Source: Draconibacterium sediminis (GTDB taxonomy: Bacteria > Bacteroidota > Bacteroidia > Bacteroidales > Prolixibacteraceae). Taken from it: DNA of 64,000 nt. The notes beneath the pieces are model-generated. The model did no database searches. It saw only the letters and a program-made list of their open reading frames with translations, and was not told the origin of the DNA. Made by a program: the position numbers and the translations under genes. This document shows, piece by piece, positions 8,519-19,135 of the stretch. The stretch lies in contig NZ_JRHC01000001.1 of NCBI RefSeq assembly GCF_000949475.1, positions 1-64,000 of the forward strand. Direction: 5' to 3'. Position 1 is the first letter of the stretch. Each line of letters begins with the position of its first letter.

Positions 8519-9784
8519 ATGAGCAAGAACATCTATTTGATTATATTTCTACTTTACATTTTTACTGATGTGTTTTCACAGGAGAACAAACCAACTGAAA
8601 ACTGGCAAATCGATTCGATTGCCATCCATAAAAACTGGCGGACAAAAGATAAAATTATCCTTGAAGAACTGCTTTTTAGTATTGGCGACACTGTAAGCGA
8701 AGAAACCCTTAACAGGTCAATCAGCCGTATTTGGAACACCGGTAATTTTGCCAGTGTTTCCTATTCTGTCGATTCTGTTTCACTAACAAACCATGTTCTT
8801 ATTTTAACCACTAAAGATGCTTTCAACCTTGTGCCATATGTCACTATCAGCGGAAATAAAGACGACAAAAAAGTATCTATGGGTTTCTCTGATGAAAATT
8901 TTTTAGGACGGAACATTAACCTGGGACTAAATGGCAGTATAGGAACCTACAAAAGTTCTTATAAATTATCGGTAGGGATTCCGCGCCAATTGTTGCACAA
9001 AAACATGACTCTTTCGTTTTTGGCCTCAGGCAGCACGGGCAATAATTTCCGTTATAAAAACAATAAAAAGGTTTCTGCTATTGCCTACCATGCCAAACAG
9101 TTTTCGGGCAATGTTGGTAATCCCTGGCACACCGATTATAAATACACCTTTTCGCCCAACTTTGGCTGGAATTTATTTCAACACAAAACAGATACTTCAT
9201 TAATTGATACGGACATTCCTTTAGTAGCTGATTATACTGTTAACTATCTGGCGCTTTCGGTAAGTGAATCCATTGGTTTGATCAACCGCATCAGGCATCA
9301 ACACAATGGCTATTCCATTTCGGCGTCGTACACTGCAGGGATCGGGCTCGACAAAAACAGCCCTGCCTACCATGAATTTGACTTTGGCGCTTCTTACTAC
9401 AATACGCTTAACCGGGTTGTTGAACTTGCTGCTTCTTTTTCTACCGGATATACAACATCTACATTACCTTCGCTTCTTCATTATTTAAATTCAAACGATG
9501 TAAAAGGGATTGTTAACGGACAGGAATCGGGAAAAGGAAGTTACAACATTAAATTAAACGGAGGATTTACCTACCTCTATTACAGCTGGTTTGCACTGGA
9601 GCATTCGATTTATACGCATTTTGGGATGGCCAATGACAGGTATTTTTACATGTACAGAAGAAAACCCCGGGTTTCACTGGGAACAAAAATACGGATTTGG
9701 ACACCTGTGATCCCCTGGCTGGCTGCCAGCATTCATTTTACTTATGTGAAAGGGAATAACAACTGGTTTCACCTGGATATATAA
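8519..9784 (+). CDS. BamA/TamA (Omp85)-like outer-membrane protein with one POTRA-like domain
   Basis: A 421-residue protein with a signal peptide (to about residue 20, ...TDVFSQ). Residues about 28-105 look like a single POTRA domain (IAIHKNWRTKDKIIL...LLFSIGDTVSEETLN...IWNTGNFASVSY). The rest alternates short amphipathic strands and turns (FSDENFLGRNINLGLNGSIG..., repeated aromatic strands), as in surface-antigen/Omp85 barrels. It is about half the length of essential BamA, which has five POTRA domains, so it is an accessory member, perhaps for secretion or assembly of a specific client. It sits alone between the rlmN fragment and rlmN. Confidence 0.8.
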   Translation: MSKNIYLIIFLLYIFTDVFSQENKPTENWQIDSIAIHKNWRTKDKIILEELLFSIGDTVSEETLNRSISRIWNTGNFASVSYSVDSVSLTNHVLILTTKDAFNLVPYVTISGNKDDKKVSMGFSDENFLGRNINLGLNGSIGTYKSSYKLSVGIPRQLLHKNMTLSFLASGSTGNNFRYKNNKKVSAIAYHAKQFSGNVGNPWHTDYKYTFSPNFGWNLFQHKTDTSLIDTDIPLVADYTVNYLALSVSESIGLINRIRHQHNGYSISASYTAGIGLDKNSPAYHEFDFGASYYNTLNRVVELAASFSTGYTTSTLPSLLHYLNSNDVKGIVNGQESGKGSYNIKLNGGFTYLYYSWFALEHSIYTHFGMANDRYFYMYRRKPRVSLGTKIRIWTPVIPWLAASIHFTYVKGNNNWFHLDI

Positions 9785-9820
9785 ACCTAAATATGCATTT
9801 ATCCTGATTATAAAAAGGCC

Positions 9821-10840
9821 CTATTTCACCAATTCTTTGGTAGAAAGTAAACCGCAGGCAGCATAAATATCCTGCCCACGCGAAGCACGTATTGTGGTTA
9901 GAATTCCCTTGTTATTCAGTGCATTTTTAAATCGCTGAATAGTTTCTTCTCCCGGGCTTTTAAGCGGCGTTCCGGGGACCGGATGAAAACGAATCAGGTT
10001 AATTCGGCACTTCAACCCACTGAGTAATCGGGCCAGTTCATCAACATGTTTCTGTGAATCATTCAAATCTTCAAACAAAATGTATTCGAACGACACACGG
10101 CGCTGACGGCCAAAGTCCCAGCTTTTTATTTCTTCAACCACCTCTTCAACCGGGTAAGCCACCTGAACCGGCATAATTTTCTGGCGCTCTTCGTGGAAAG
10201 GTGTGTGCAGACTCACTGCCAGGTGTGCCTCGCTTTTTTCAAGGAAAGTCAACATCCCGGGAATGATTCCGATGGTTGAAACAGTTATTCGTCGCGGACT
10301 CATGGCAAATCCCCATTCCGATGTCAGGATTTTGAGGCTTTTCAAAACTTCTTCGAGGTTATCAAAAGGTTCGCCCATTCCCATGTATACAATGTTGCTT
10401 ACCTCTTCTACTTCGTCGATACTTTTTATCTGGTTGATAATCTCTCCGGCAGAAAGTTGCCCCTGAAAACCTTGTTTCGCCGTAAAACAAAACAGGCACC
10501 CCATTTTACATCCTACCTGCGAACTCACACAAACCGTCTTCCGGTCGCGCTCAGGAATCATCGCCGTTTCGATAAATTTATTCTGGATTGTCGGGAACAG
10601 ATATTTTCGTGTACCATCGATACTGGCACTCACTTTTGTGTAAGGCGTTAAACCATACTCAAAGCGTTCGTTCAGCAATTCACGGGCTTTTTTCGAGAGA
10701 TTGGTCATCTCCTCAATCGAGCTGATCTGCTTTTTATACAACCAATCTGTGATTTGTTTAGCCGTAAATTTTGGCAGCCCCAACTCTACCACCAACTCCT
10801 GCAATTCCCCTAATGTTTTCCCGAATAATCGCTCCTTCAT
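9821..10840 (-). CDS. rlmN: 23S rRNA (adenine-2503-C2)-methyltransferase / tRNA A37 methyltransferase RlmN
   Basis: A radical-SAM enzyme that methylates C2 of A2503 in 23S rRNA and A37 in some tRNAs. The cluster motif CKMGCLFC is intact, with SSQVGC before it, the GMGEPFDN segment, and the catalytic C-terminal Cys in IYAACGLL. I choose the ATG at 10840 (MKERLFGKTL); the longer TTG start at 10870 would put the promoter element inside the gene. The 339-residue length is normal. Its last 111 bases are duplicated at 8068-8178. Confidence 0.96.
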   Translation of the reverse strand: MKERLFGKTLGELQELVVELGLPKFTAKQITDWLYKKQISSIEEMTNLSKKARELLNERFEYGLTPYTKVSASIDGTRKYLFPTIQNKFIETAMIPERDRKTVCVSSQVGCKMGCLFCFTAKQGFQGQLSAGEIINQIKSIDEVEEVSNIVYMGMGEPFDNLEEVLKSLKILTSEWGFAMSPRRITVSTIGIIPGMLTFLEKSEAHLAVSLHTPFHEERQKIMPVQVAYPVEEVVEEIKSWDFGRQRRVSFEYILFEDLNDSQKHVDELARLLSGLKCRINLIRFHPVPGTPLKSPGEETIQRFKNALNNKGILTTIRASRGQDIYAACGLLSTKELVK

Positions 10841-10856
10841 ACCTGTAAATTTGCTG

Positions 10857-10864
10857 CAAAGATA
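10857..10864 (-). promoter_or_regulatory. rlmN promoter -7 element
   Basis: On the minus strand this reads TATCTTTG, an exact TAnnTTTG, 16 bases before the rlmN ATG. It lies inside the possible TTG-extended reading frame and so argues for the ATG at 10840 as the real start. No clear -33 TTG is seen at the usual distance. Confidence 0.5.
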
Positions 10865-10948
10865 ACGCAAAAATTTTTGCGAGACTTTGTGTCTTCCCTA
10901 TGTAACTTTTGGGAAGGACTTCTTAAACAACAAATGTGAAGAAGAGTT

Positions 10949-12553
10949 TTATCCCATCAACGATTTTTTGAACTCCGGAGCCTTCCGATGTTTGGTAACT
11001 TGCTCGAAAGCATAGGCAATCTCAAGCAAAACAGGCTCGCTCCAGGCCCGGCCAAAGAATGAAAGTCCAATCGGGAGACCTTCAACAAATCCCATGGGCA
11101 CCGTAATATTCGGATAGCCGGAAATAGCTGCCGGCGAAGAACTACCACCGGTAAAACTGTCGCCGTTTACCCAGTCGATACTCCAAGTCGGACCGTTTGT
11201 TGGAGCAATTATCGCATCCAGATTGTGGGCATCCATCAAGGCATCAATTCCTTCTTTCCCTGCATAACGTTTTGAATCGGCCAGCGCTTGCAGGTATTCT
11301 TCCGAGTTCAAATCGCCTTTTGCCTGTGCCTCTTCAAAAATCTCATGCCCAAACCAGGGCATTTCTTTATCGGCATTGGCCTTGTTAAACTCGATCAGTT
11401 CTGCCAGCGATTTTCGTGGTGCAGAAGGATGTTCCTGTAGGTATTTATTCAGGTCAGCTTTAAATTCATAAAGCAGCACTTCGTAAGATGGGTTCCCCCA
11501 TTTGCGATTCGTTTCAAATTTCACATCTTCAACCAACTCAGCACCGCTTTTCTGCATCACCGCAATGGCATTTTTCATTAATTCCTTCACCTTCTCATGC
11601 GATGGTATCATTTGCAAAGCTATACCAATTCGTTTTCCTTTTAATCCGTCCGGTTTTAGAAAAGAAGTATAGTCGTTGTAAATTTTTCCTTGCTCTAAAT
11701 GCGTTTCAGCGTCATCAGCATCAAACCCGGCCAAAGCCCCCAGTAAAATTGCAGCATCGGTAACATTTCGGGCCATCGGGCCGGCAGTATCCTGACTGTG
11801 CGCAATTGGGATAATTCCCTGGCGGCTCCACATACCCAGAGTAGGTTTAATGCCCACTATCCCGTTAATTCCCGACGGACAAACAATAGAACCGTTGGTT
11901 TCGGTACCAATACCAATAGTGCTGAGGTTACCCGAAACAGCTGCCCCAGTGCCCGAGCTGGAACCACACGGACTACGATCAAGACAAAACGGATTTCGCA
12001 CTTGTCCACCTCTTCCGCTCCAACCACTTGAAGAATTGGTGGACCGGAAATTTGCCCACTCGCTGAGGTTGGTTTTCCCCAGCAAAACAGCTCCGGCATC
12101 GCGTAATTTTTTTACAATAAATGCATCCTTTTCCACCACATTGCCCTCCAATGCCAGCGATCCGGCAGTGGTTTGCATTTTATCGCCCGTGTCAATATTG
12201 TCTTTAATCATTACCGGAATACCGTGCAAAGGTCCGCGAACTGTTCCGTTTTGTCGTTCCTCATCCAGTTTTCGGGCAATATCCAGCGCCTCCGGGTTAA
12301 GCTCAATTACCGACCTTAAATACGGATCGACCAACGCAATACGATCGAGGTATTTTTGGCAGATAATTTCTGCTGTCAATTCTCCGGATTCCATTTTTTG
12401 CTGCAGTTCCGTTGCCGTTGTTTCATTTAAATCAAATGCTGCCAGATCAGCTTCTCCCTGCACAGCAGACTCTTGCACACAAGCAGTTACACCACTTAAG
12501 GCGACAACAGAACCACCCAGGGCTGTTGTTTTAAAAAAGGAACGACGTTTCAT
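10949..12553 (-). CDS. Exported amidase, amidase-signature (GatA/AtzF-like) family
   Basis: A 534-residue protein. The N-terminus MKRRSFFKTTALGG has a Tat-like RRSFFK motif, followed by a hydrophobic run ending in SGVTAC (Cys 25), so it is probably an exported lipoprotein. The Ser-cisSer-Lys triad is complete: Lys117 in MIKDN, Ser198 in CGSSSGTGAA, and nucleophile Ser222 in TETNGSIVCPS. The family hydrolyses carboxamides. The envelope signal rules out being the GatA subunit of the tRNA amidotransferase, and the substrate is unknown. The GT9 gene upstream is on the same strand but about 100 bases away. Confidence 0.92.
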   Translation of the reverse strand: MKRRSFFKTTALGGSVVALSGVTACVQESAVQGEADLAAFDLNETTATELQQKMESGELTAEIICQKYLDRIALVDPYLRSVIELNPEALDIARKLDEERQNGTVRGPLHGIPVMIKDNIDTGDKMQTTAGSLALEGNVVEKDAFIVKKLRDAGAVLLGKTNLSEWANFRSTNSSSGWSGRGGQVRNPFCLDRSPCGSSSGTGAAVSGNLSTIGIGTETNGSIVCPSGINGIVGIKPTLGMWSRQGIIPIAHSQDTAGPMARNVTDAAILLGALAGFDADDAETHLEQGKIYNDYTSFLKPDGLKGKRIGIALQMIPSHEKVKELMKNAIAVMQKSGAELVEDVKFETNRKWGNPSYEVLLYEFKADLNKYLQEHPSAPRKSLAELIEFNKANADKEMPWFGHEIFEEAQAKGDLNSEEYLQALADSKRYAGKEGIDALMDAHNLDAIIAPTNGPTWSIDWVNGDSFTGGSSSPAAISGYPNITVPMGFVEGLPIGLSFFGRAWSEPVLLEIAYAFEQVTKHRKAPEFKKSLMG

Positions 12554-12654
12554 ATATTACAGATTAAGAGATTTCCAAATATGAGTATTGAGACATGAGA
12601 TTAAAAATACGAATTATATTTGATCGGAATAAAACGAAACAACCTTCCGGTAGT

Positions 12655-13638
12655 TCAGAAATTAGTGTTGATCCACTCAACAGCCTTTTCAATATCAATA
12701 TCTTCCATACATTTGAAATGCTTTTTAGGGCATTTCTGGTGGCCAAGCTTGGAACAGGGACGACACCTCAAGTCGTTTACCTGCATTATTTCCGATGACT
12801 CTCCCGGCTGATAGGGTGTCATTCCAAACTCCGGAATGGTATTCCCCCAAAACGAATAGATATTCTTTTTAAAAGCCGCTGCAATATGCATTAATCCCGT
12901 GTCGTTAGCCAGCACCAGTCGCGAATCGCGTAATAATGAAGCCGATTGGTTAAGTGATATTTTTCCGGCAAAATTCAGCACATTGCCTTTCGACTGCGAA
13001 AGTACCTTTTCGCCTTCGTCGTATTCATTTTTACCGCCCAGCAAAATTACAGGATATGGAATCTTCTGACAGATTTCGCTGACCTTATGAACGGGTAGTT
13101 TTTTAGTAAAATAAGTGCCGGCGATTACAAACGCCACATAACCATTCTGAAAAGACTCGGGCAAATCATTCTGCTTAAACGAAGTTGTTTCATCGATAAA
13201 ATAATCGAGCCCTTTGTTATCATTTTTTACATCAAAAACCGAAGCCGTTTCCAGGTACCGGTCCACGATGTGCACATCGGGCAAGCGATTCATCTTTAAA
13301 CGAATCATCAGAAACTTCTCCCAATTGATTTTATTCACCGCAAACGACTGCATTTTTAGGCGGCGTTTTATTTTATTGCTTCTGAAATTGTTATGAAGGT
13401 CGATAATATAGTCGTAGTTTTCTTTTGCCAATTCGTGAATCAGCATCCCCATATTATCCTCGAGAAAATGAACCTTATCGATATGCGGATTGGAATAAAC
13501 CAGGCAGGCAAACTTCTTTTTGGTTACAAAGTGCACTTCTGCATTCTCCACCTGTTGCTTCAAACCACGTACAACCGGCGTTGTAAGAACAATATCGCCA
13601 ATGGAGCTAAAACGTATTACCAGAAATTTGACCTTCAT
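12655..13638 (-). CDS. Glycosyltransferase family 9 (heptosyltransferase-like)
   Basis: A 327-residue cytoplasmic protein with the GT9 signature: N-terminal KFLVIRFSSIGDIVLTTPVV, middle PYPVILLGGKNE, and the nucleotide-sugar site region LVLANDTGLMHIAAAF. GT9 enzymes transfer heptose or related sugars in lipopolysaccharide core assembly, consistent with waaA elsewhere in the window (46660). Four cysteines near the C-terminus (CRPCSKLGHQKCPKKHFKC) are a common C-terminal feature of Bacteroidota members. The acceptor cannot be assigned. Confidence 0.9.
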   Translation of the reverse strand: MKVKFLVIRFSSIGDIVLTTPVVRGLKQQVENAEVHFVTKKKFACLVYSNPHIDKVHFLEDNMGMLIHELAKENYDYIIDLHNNFRSNKIKRRLKMQSFAVNKINWEKFLMIRLKMNRLPDVHIVDRYLETASVFDVKNDNKGLDYFIDETTSFKQNDLPESFQNGYVAFVIAGTYFTKKLPVHKVSEICQKIPYPVILLGGKNEYDEGEKVLSQSKGNVLNFAGKISLNQSASLLRDSRLVLANDTGLMHIAAAFKKNIYSFWGNTIPEFGMTPYQPGESSEIMQVNDLRCRPCSKLGHQKCPKKHFKCMEDIDIEKAVEWINTNF

Positions 13639-13691
13639 TTTTTACAAAGTATCTAAGATATCATAATTTTGGAGAACTCGAATTGGTGACA

Positions 13692-13722
13692 CAAAAAATC
13701 CCCGCAGAAGATTTCTACGGGG
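13692..13722 (-). terminator. Terminator after atpC
   Basis: A hairpin with 10-bp arms (13700-13709 and 13713-13722, one G-U pair) has the minus-strand T-run ATTTTTTG immediately after it. It ends the atpD-atpC transcript before the convergent-free gap to the GT9 gene. Confidence 0.8.
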
Positions 13723-13750
13723 ACTCTTTAACTATCTTATCTTTATTGCA

Positions 13751-13993
13751 CTAAGTTGATTCAACCAATACAATAATTTTATTTGCCTTATTTTCAATTA
13801 CACCTCCGTCAACTTCAAAATGCTGCTCTTCGCCACTTTTTTCTATAATTTTCAGCACACCTTTTTCGAGTGTTGAAATAATTGGCGCATGGTTTTTAAG
13901 TATTTCAAAGCCACCTTTGCTTCCCGGAAGTTGAATGAGTTTTACTTCCCCTTCAAAAACTTTTTTATCCGGTGTAATTATTTCTAAATGCAT
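13751..13993 (-). CDS. atpC: ATP synthase F1 epsilon subunit
   Basis: An 80-residue protein beginning MHLEIITPDKKVFEGEVKLIQLPGSKGGFEILKNHAPII, the standard epsilon N-terminal beta-sandwich. It lacks the C-terminal helical hairpin domain of longer epsilon subunits, as is usual in Bacteroidota. It follows atpD by 17 bases and is co-transcribed; the pair is detached from the other ATP synthase genes, which are not in this window. Confidence 0.96.
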   Translation of the reverse strand: MHLEIITPDKKVFEGEVKLIQLPGSKGGFEILKNHAPIISTLEKGVLKIIEKSGEEQHFEVDGGVIENKANKIIVLVEST

Positions 13994-14010
13994 GGTTTTC
14001 CTTTCTGATT

Positions 14011-15522
<1,512 letters not shown>

Positions 15523-15574
15523 TTAGATTTAAGTCCGGTTTAAACCGTTTTTCGTTAAAATTTTATAGACCCAA

Positions 15575-15604
15575 CAAATTTAGCATAGTTTTGTTTCTAT
15601 GCAA
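15575..15604 (-). promoter_or_regulatory. atpDC promoter with palindromic spacer
   Basis: On the minus strand TTG (15604-15602) is followed by a 19-base spacer and TAAATTTG (15582-15575), a near-ideal Bacteroidota -33/-7 pair, about 60 bases before atpD. The spacer carries an inverted repeat, GCATAG-N8-CTATGC (15583-15602), between the two boxes, where a repressor could act. The repeat is visible; its role is inferred. Confidence 0.6.
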
Positions 15605-15650
15605 GATGGGAATTCGCTTTTGTAATTTTATATAACCGGGTAAAAGCCCT

Positions 15651-16634
15651 CTAATGCTTACGTGTAAGCATTTTGTGCGCAAGGTTTCGAAGTGGCTGTT
15701 TTACAACATCCTGCACATTTAAATCATCTAAAATACAGATAGCACGATTGAAAAAGTCATTTACTTTTTCTTCGGCAATATTTTTTACTCCAACCGAGTG
15801 GTAAAGTTTGGTAACGGCAGCAATTTTTTCCTTCGGATCAAAGTCTGTTTTCTCAATCCAGTTTATCAGCGTTGCTTTTTCATTTTCCGAAGCTTTTGCC
15901 AGGGCATTAATCAGTAAGAATGTTTTTTTATTGGCAAGAATATCGCCGCCAATTTGTTTACCAAACACCGCCTGATCGCCAAAAGTATCCAACAAATCAT
16001 CCTGAAGCTGGAAAGCCAGTCCCAGGTTAATGCCAAAATCGTAAAGCTGGTTTGCAAGGTTTTCGGGAGCATTGGCTAAAAGTGCCCCCACCTTTAAACT
16101 ACATGCCAACAGAACAGCTGTTTTCAGGCGAATCATTTCAAGGTATTCCTCTTCGGTAACATCCATTCGCTGTTCAAAATCCATGTCGAATTGCTGGCCT
16201 TCGCAAACTTCCAAAGCGGTTTTACTGAATACCTCAAGCACTTCGGGCAGTGCTTCTGAACGTTCTTCTAGGAAATACCGATACGATTGAAAAGCCATGG
16301 CATCGCCGGATAAAATAGCTGCATTTTCGCTGAATTGTCTATGAACAGTCGGGCGGCTTCTGCGCACATCCGCTTTGTCCATTATATCATCGTGAAGCAG
16401 TGTAAAATTGTGGAAAACTTCAATACCAACAGCGGCAGGAATGGCCTGCTCAACAGTTTCGGAAAACATATTACAGGCCAGCAAAACCAACACCGGACGC
16501 AAACGTTTTCCACCCATATCAAGCGAATACTTTATTGGTGCATACAATTCAACCGGTTGATTACTGAGCAGTTCTTTCGAGCGCTTTTCAATTTCGGCAC
16601 TCACTCTGTTTTGAAGTTCTTCTACGGTATACAT
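15651..16634 (-). CDS. Polyprenyl diphosphate synthase
   Basis: A 327-residue trans-isoprenyl diphosphate synthase. Both aspartate-rich motifs are intact: LLHDDIMDKADVRRSRPT (first DDxxD) and FQLQDDLLDTFGD (second), with GGKRLRPVLVLL for substrate binding. It condenses isopentenyl diphosphate with an allylic diphosphate to make a chain for quinones or carotenoids; the product length is not readable here. Its ATG overlaps the stop of the RND gene by one base (TAATG), so the two are translationally coupled. Confidence 0.93.
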   Translation of the reverse strand: MYTVEELQNRVSAEIEKRSKELLSNQPVELYAPIKYSLDMGGKRLRPVLVLLACNMFSETVEQAIPAAVGIEVFHNFTLLHDDIMDKADVRRSRPTVHRQFSENAAILSGDAMAFQSYRYFLEERSEALPEVLEVFSKTALEVCEGQQFDMDFEQRMDVTEEEYLEMIRLKTAVLLACSLKVGALLANAPENLANQLYDFGINLGLAFQLQDDLLDTFGDQAVFGKQIGGDILANKKTFLLINALAKASENEKATLINWIEKTDFDPKEKIAAVTKLYHSVGVKNIAEEKVNDFFNRAICILDDLNVQDVVKQPLRNLAHKMLTRKH

Positions 16635-19036
16635 TAGTTTCCCAAATTTAATTCGTCATCAGGAACAATTTCCAGGTCATCAAGTTCAATATCTTCTTCT
16701 TCATCGTAAATATGAAGCAGTGGTTCTTTAAAGGCTTCGGTTGTTGTAAGGCGCTCAAGGCCCGACAATAACGATGGCAGCAAAATCAGGTTTGATGTTA
16801 CGGCAACCAACAAGGTTAACGAAACCAAAATTCCCATGGCCTGTGTTCCTCCGAAGTTGGAAATGGTAAAAATTCCGAATCCAAAGAACAACACCACCGA
16901 CGTGTACAACATACTAACACCGGTTTCTTTTAATGCAATTACCACCGATTTTCGGATGTCCCAGTTGGTCATGTTCAGCTCCTGCCGGTATTTGGCCAAA
17001 AAGTGAATCGTATTATCAACCGAAATACCAAAAGCGATGCTAAATACCAGAATGGTTGACGCCTTTATCGGAATTCCCGTAAATCCCATTACCGCCGCGG
17101 TAAAAATCAGCGGGATTATGTTTGGTGTAAGCGATAAAATCACCATTCTCCACGAAGAGAACATAATGGCCATAAATGTGGAAATCAGCAAAATAGCCAG
17201 CCCCAAACTCGAAAAAAGGTTCTTTAATAAATACTGGTTTCCTTTAAAAGCTATAATACTTGATCCGCTAACGGTTACATCGTATTTGTCGGAAGTAAAA
17301 ATCGAGTCGATATCGGCATTAAACTGCGTATACAATTCCTCCATTCGTTTGGTGCCCACGTCTTTAACACGGATGCTGATTCGGGTAATTTGTCGTGTGC
17401 TGTCCATAAACGAATGTAACAACCCGGCATTCTCCTCGCCCGTTGCTGCATATTGCAGGATAAAGTTCTTCTCGCGGTTATTGGGCAGACTGTAATAGCG
17501 CTCGTGGCCATTATAAAACGCCTGTTTGGCAAACTTAAGCAGGTTAAGCAGCGAAATTGATGCCGACAGTTCTGGATATTCGGCCAGGCGTTCTTCCAAC
17601 TGCTCTATTTTTTGGAAAGTGCTTAGCTGCATAACGCCCTGTGGCTTTTTGGTGTCGACCATAATTTCCAAAGGCATCAGTCCGTTAAAGTTGCTTTCAA
17701 AAAATTTCAGATCGACATAAACAGGATCATCTTCCGGGATATCGTCGAGCATATAACCTGAACTTTTCATTAGGGTAATTCCGTAAATGCTTACCACAAT
17801 TATACCGATAGTTGCAAAGTAAACCACCTGCCGGTAATTTTGGGTAATGTGCATCAGTTTACGGATTATCGAAGTCACAAGCTTACTATCGAGATGACCA
17901 ACGTGGCGCGACGATGGCGCTCCGATAAAACTGAATATAATTGGAATAAGCAGCAGCGAAAGAATAAAAAGCCCCAGAATGTTCAGCGAGGCGATGATAC
18001 CAAACTGCCGCAAAATATCGCTCTTTACAATAACAAACGTAGCAAATCCTGAAGCCGTGGTAAGGTTGGTTAAAAAGGTGGCATTACCAATTTTAATGAT
18101 TACACGCTGCAGTGCTTTTATTTTATTTCCGTGGCTAACGTATTCATGATGGAATTTATTCAGCATGTAAATACTGTTCGGAATTCCGATAACGATTAAC
18201 AAAGGCGGAATCATTCCGGATAAAAGGGTGATTTTGTAGCCAAACAGCGACAACATTCCCATGGCCCAGATAACGCCAACGATTACAATAAGTACCGGAA
18301 CAAAAACAGCTTTAAACGACCGGAAGAACAGGAACAGTACCACGATACAAATTAACAGCGCCAGCACACTGAACATGTACAACTCGCGCTTAATTTTTAC
18401 CGAGTTTACTACCCTGATGTAAGGCACCCCCGAGTAATGAAGCTTTACATCTTCTTTCTGCTCGAAATTATGGCAAACCTCCTGAATTCCGGCAACCAGG
18501 TCTTCGCGCTCCTTGCTTGCCATTTTATCCTTGTTTACCGTAATAGCCAGCAGGTAGGTGTCGGTTTCGTCGTTATAAACCAGTTTTCGGTAGAAGGGCA
18601 GCCGCTTAAATTCGGCCACGCAGGCATCCAGTTCTTCCTGAGTTGAAATCGTATCCGGAAAGGTATTTACAACTTCAAACTGTTTTTCGTCCTTGTTTTT
18701 TTCAAGGTTGTAGGTGTTTGATACCGAAAGCAGATTTTCAACGCCATCCACTTCTTTCAAATCATTGCACAGCGTTTTCCATGCATTAAAATGATCGAGG
18801 CGAAAAAAATTCGAGTCCTGTACACCAACAATGATCAGGTTGCCTTCCTGACCAAATATTTTTACAAAATTCTGATAATCTTTATAGGCTTGATCTTTCT
18901 TTGGCAACAATGAAGCATACTCATACGACATCTCCACTTTTCGGGCATGATATCCCAGAAAAATGGTAATAACAGCCAAAACTGAAAGAAAGAGGATTCG
19001 ATTCCTAAGGATTAGTCTGGATAGTTTAATCCACAT
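16634..19036 (-). CDS. RND/MMPL-family transporter
   Basis: An 800-residue membrane protein with the RND layout: an N-terminal transmembrane segment (about 10-28), a large periplasmic loop, a block of five or six helices (about 220-400), then the pattern repeated with a second helix block (about 620-760). The second half includes VFSIAFGISVDNTIHFLAKYR, the conserved MMPL/SSD-like helix. It resembles the hopanoid or lipid exporter branch rather than AcrB-type drug pumps, since no membrane-fusion or TolC-like partner is beside it. It is coupled to the downstream prenyl synthase (TAATG overlap), so a lipid or isoprenoid cargo is a reasonable guess. Confidence 0.88.
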   Translation of the reverse strand: MWIKLSRLILRNRILFLSVLAVITIFLGYHARKVEMSYEYASLLPKKDQAYKDYQNFVKIFGQEGNLIIVGVQDSNFFRLDHFNAWKTLCNDLKEVDGVENLLSVSNTYNLEKNKDEKQFEVVNTFPDTISTQEELDACVAEFKRLPFYRKLVYNDETDTYLLAITVNKDKMASKEREDLVAGIQEVCHNFEQKEDVKLHYSGVPYIRVVNSVKIKRELYMFSVLALLICIVVLFLFFRSFKAVFVPVLIVIVGVIWAMGMLSLFGYKITLLSGMIPPLLIVIGIPNSIYMLNKFHHEYVSHGNKIKALQRVIIKIGNATFLTNLTTASGFATFVIVKSDILRQFGIIASLNILGLFILSLLLIPIIFSFIGAPSSRHVGHLDSKLVTSIIRKLMHITQNYRQVVYFATIGIIVVSIYGITLMKSSGYMLDDIPEDDPVYVDLKFFESNFNGLMPLEIMVDTKKPQGVMQLSTFQKIEQLEERLAEYPELSASISLLNLLKFAKQAFYNGHERYYSLPNNREKNFILQYAATGEENAGLLHSFMDSTRQITRISIRVKDVGTKRMEELYTQFNADIDSIFTSDKYDVTVSGSSIIAFKGNQYLLKNLFSSLGLAILLISTFMAIMFSSWRMVILSLTPNIIPLIFTAAVMGFTGIPIKASTILVFSIAFGISVDNTIHFLAKYRQELNMTNWDIRKSVVIALKETGVSMLYTSVVLFFGFGIFTISNFGGTQAMGILVSLTLLVAVTSNLILLPSLLSGLERLTTTEAFKEPLLHIYDEEEDIELDDLEIVPDDELNLGN

Positions 19037-19135
19037 GTCTAAATTTCTAAATAAGCGACGAAAGTATACAAATTCCTGAGTTTTGAAAAATGCTTCAATC
19101 CAAGGTTAAGCGAATTTAAAACTTTTTAAAATTCA

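Noticed and set aside
8068..9931. Complete mobile element with attL/attR at rlmN
   Set aside because: The repeats are direct and at a gene end, but there is no integrase or recombinase between them, and 111 bases is longer than most attachment cores, so only a scar can be claimed.
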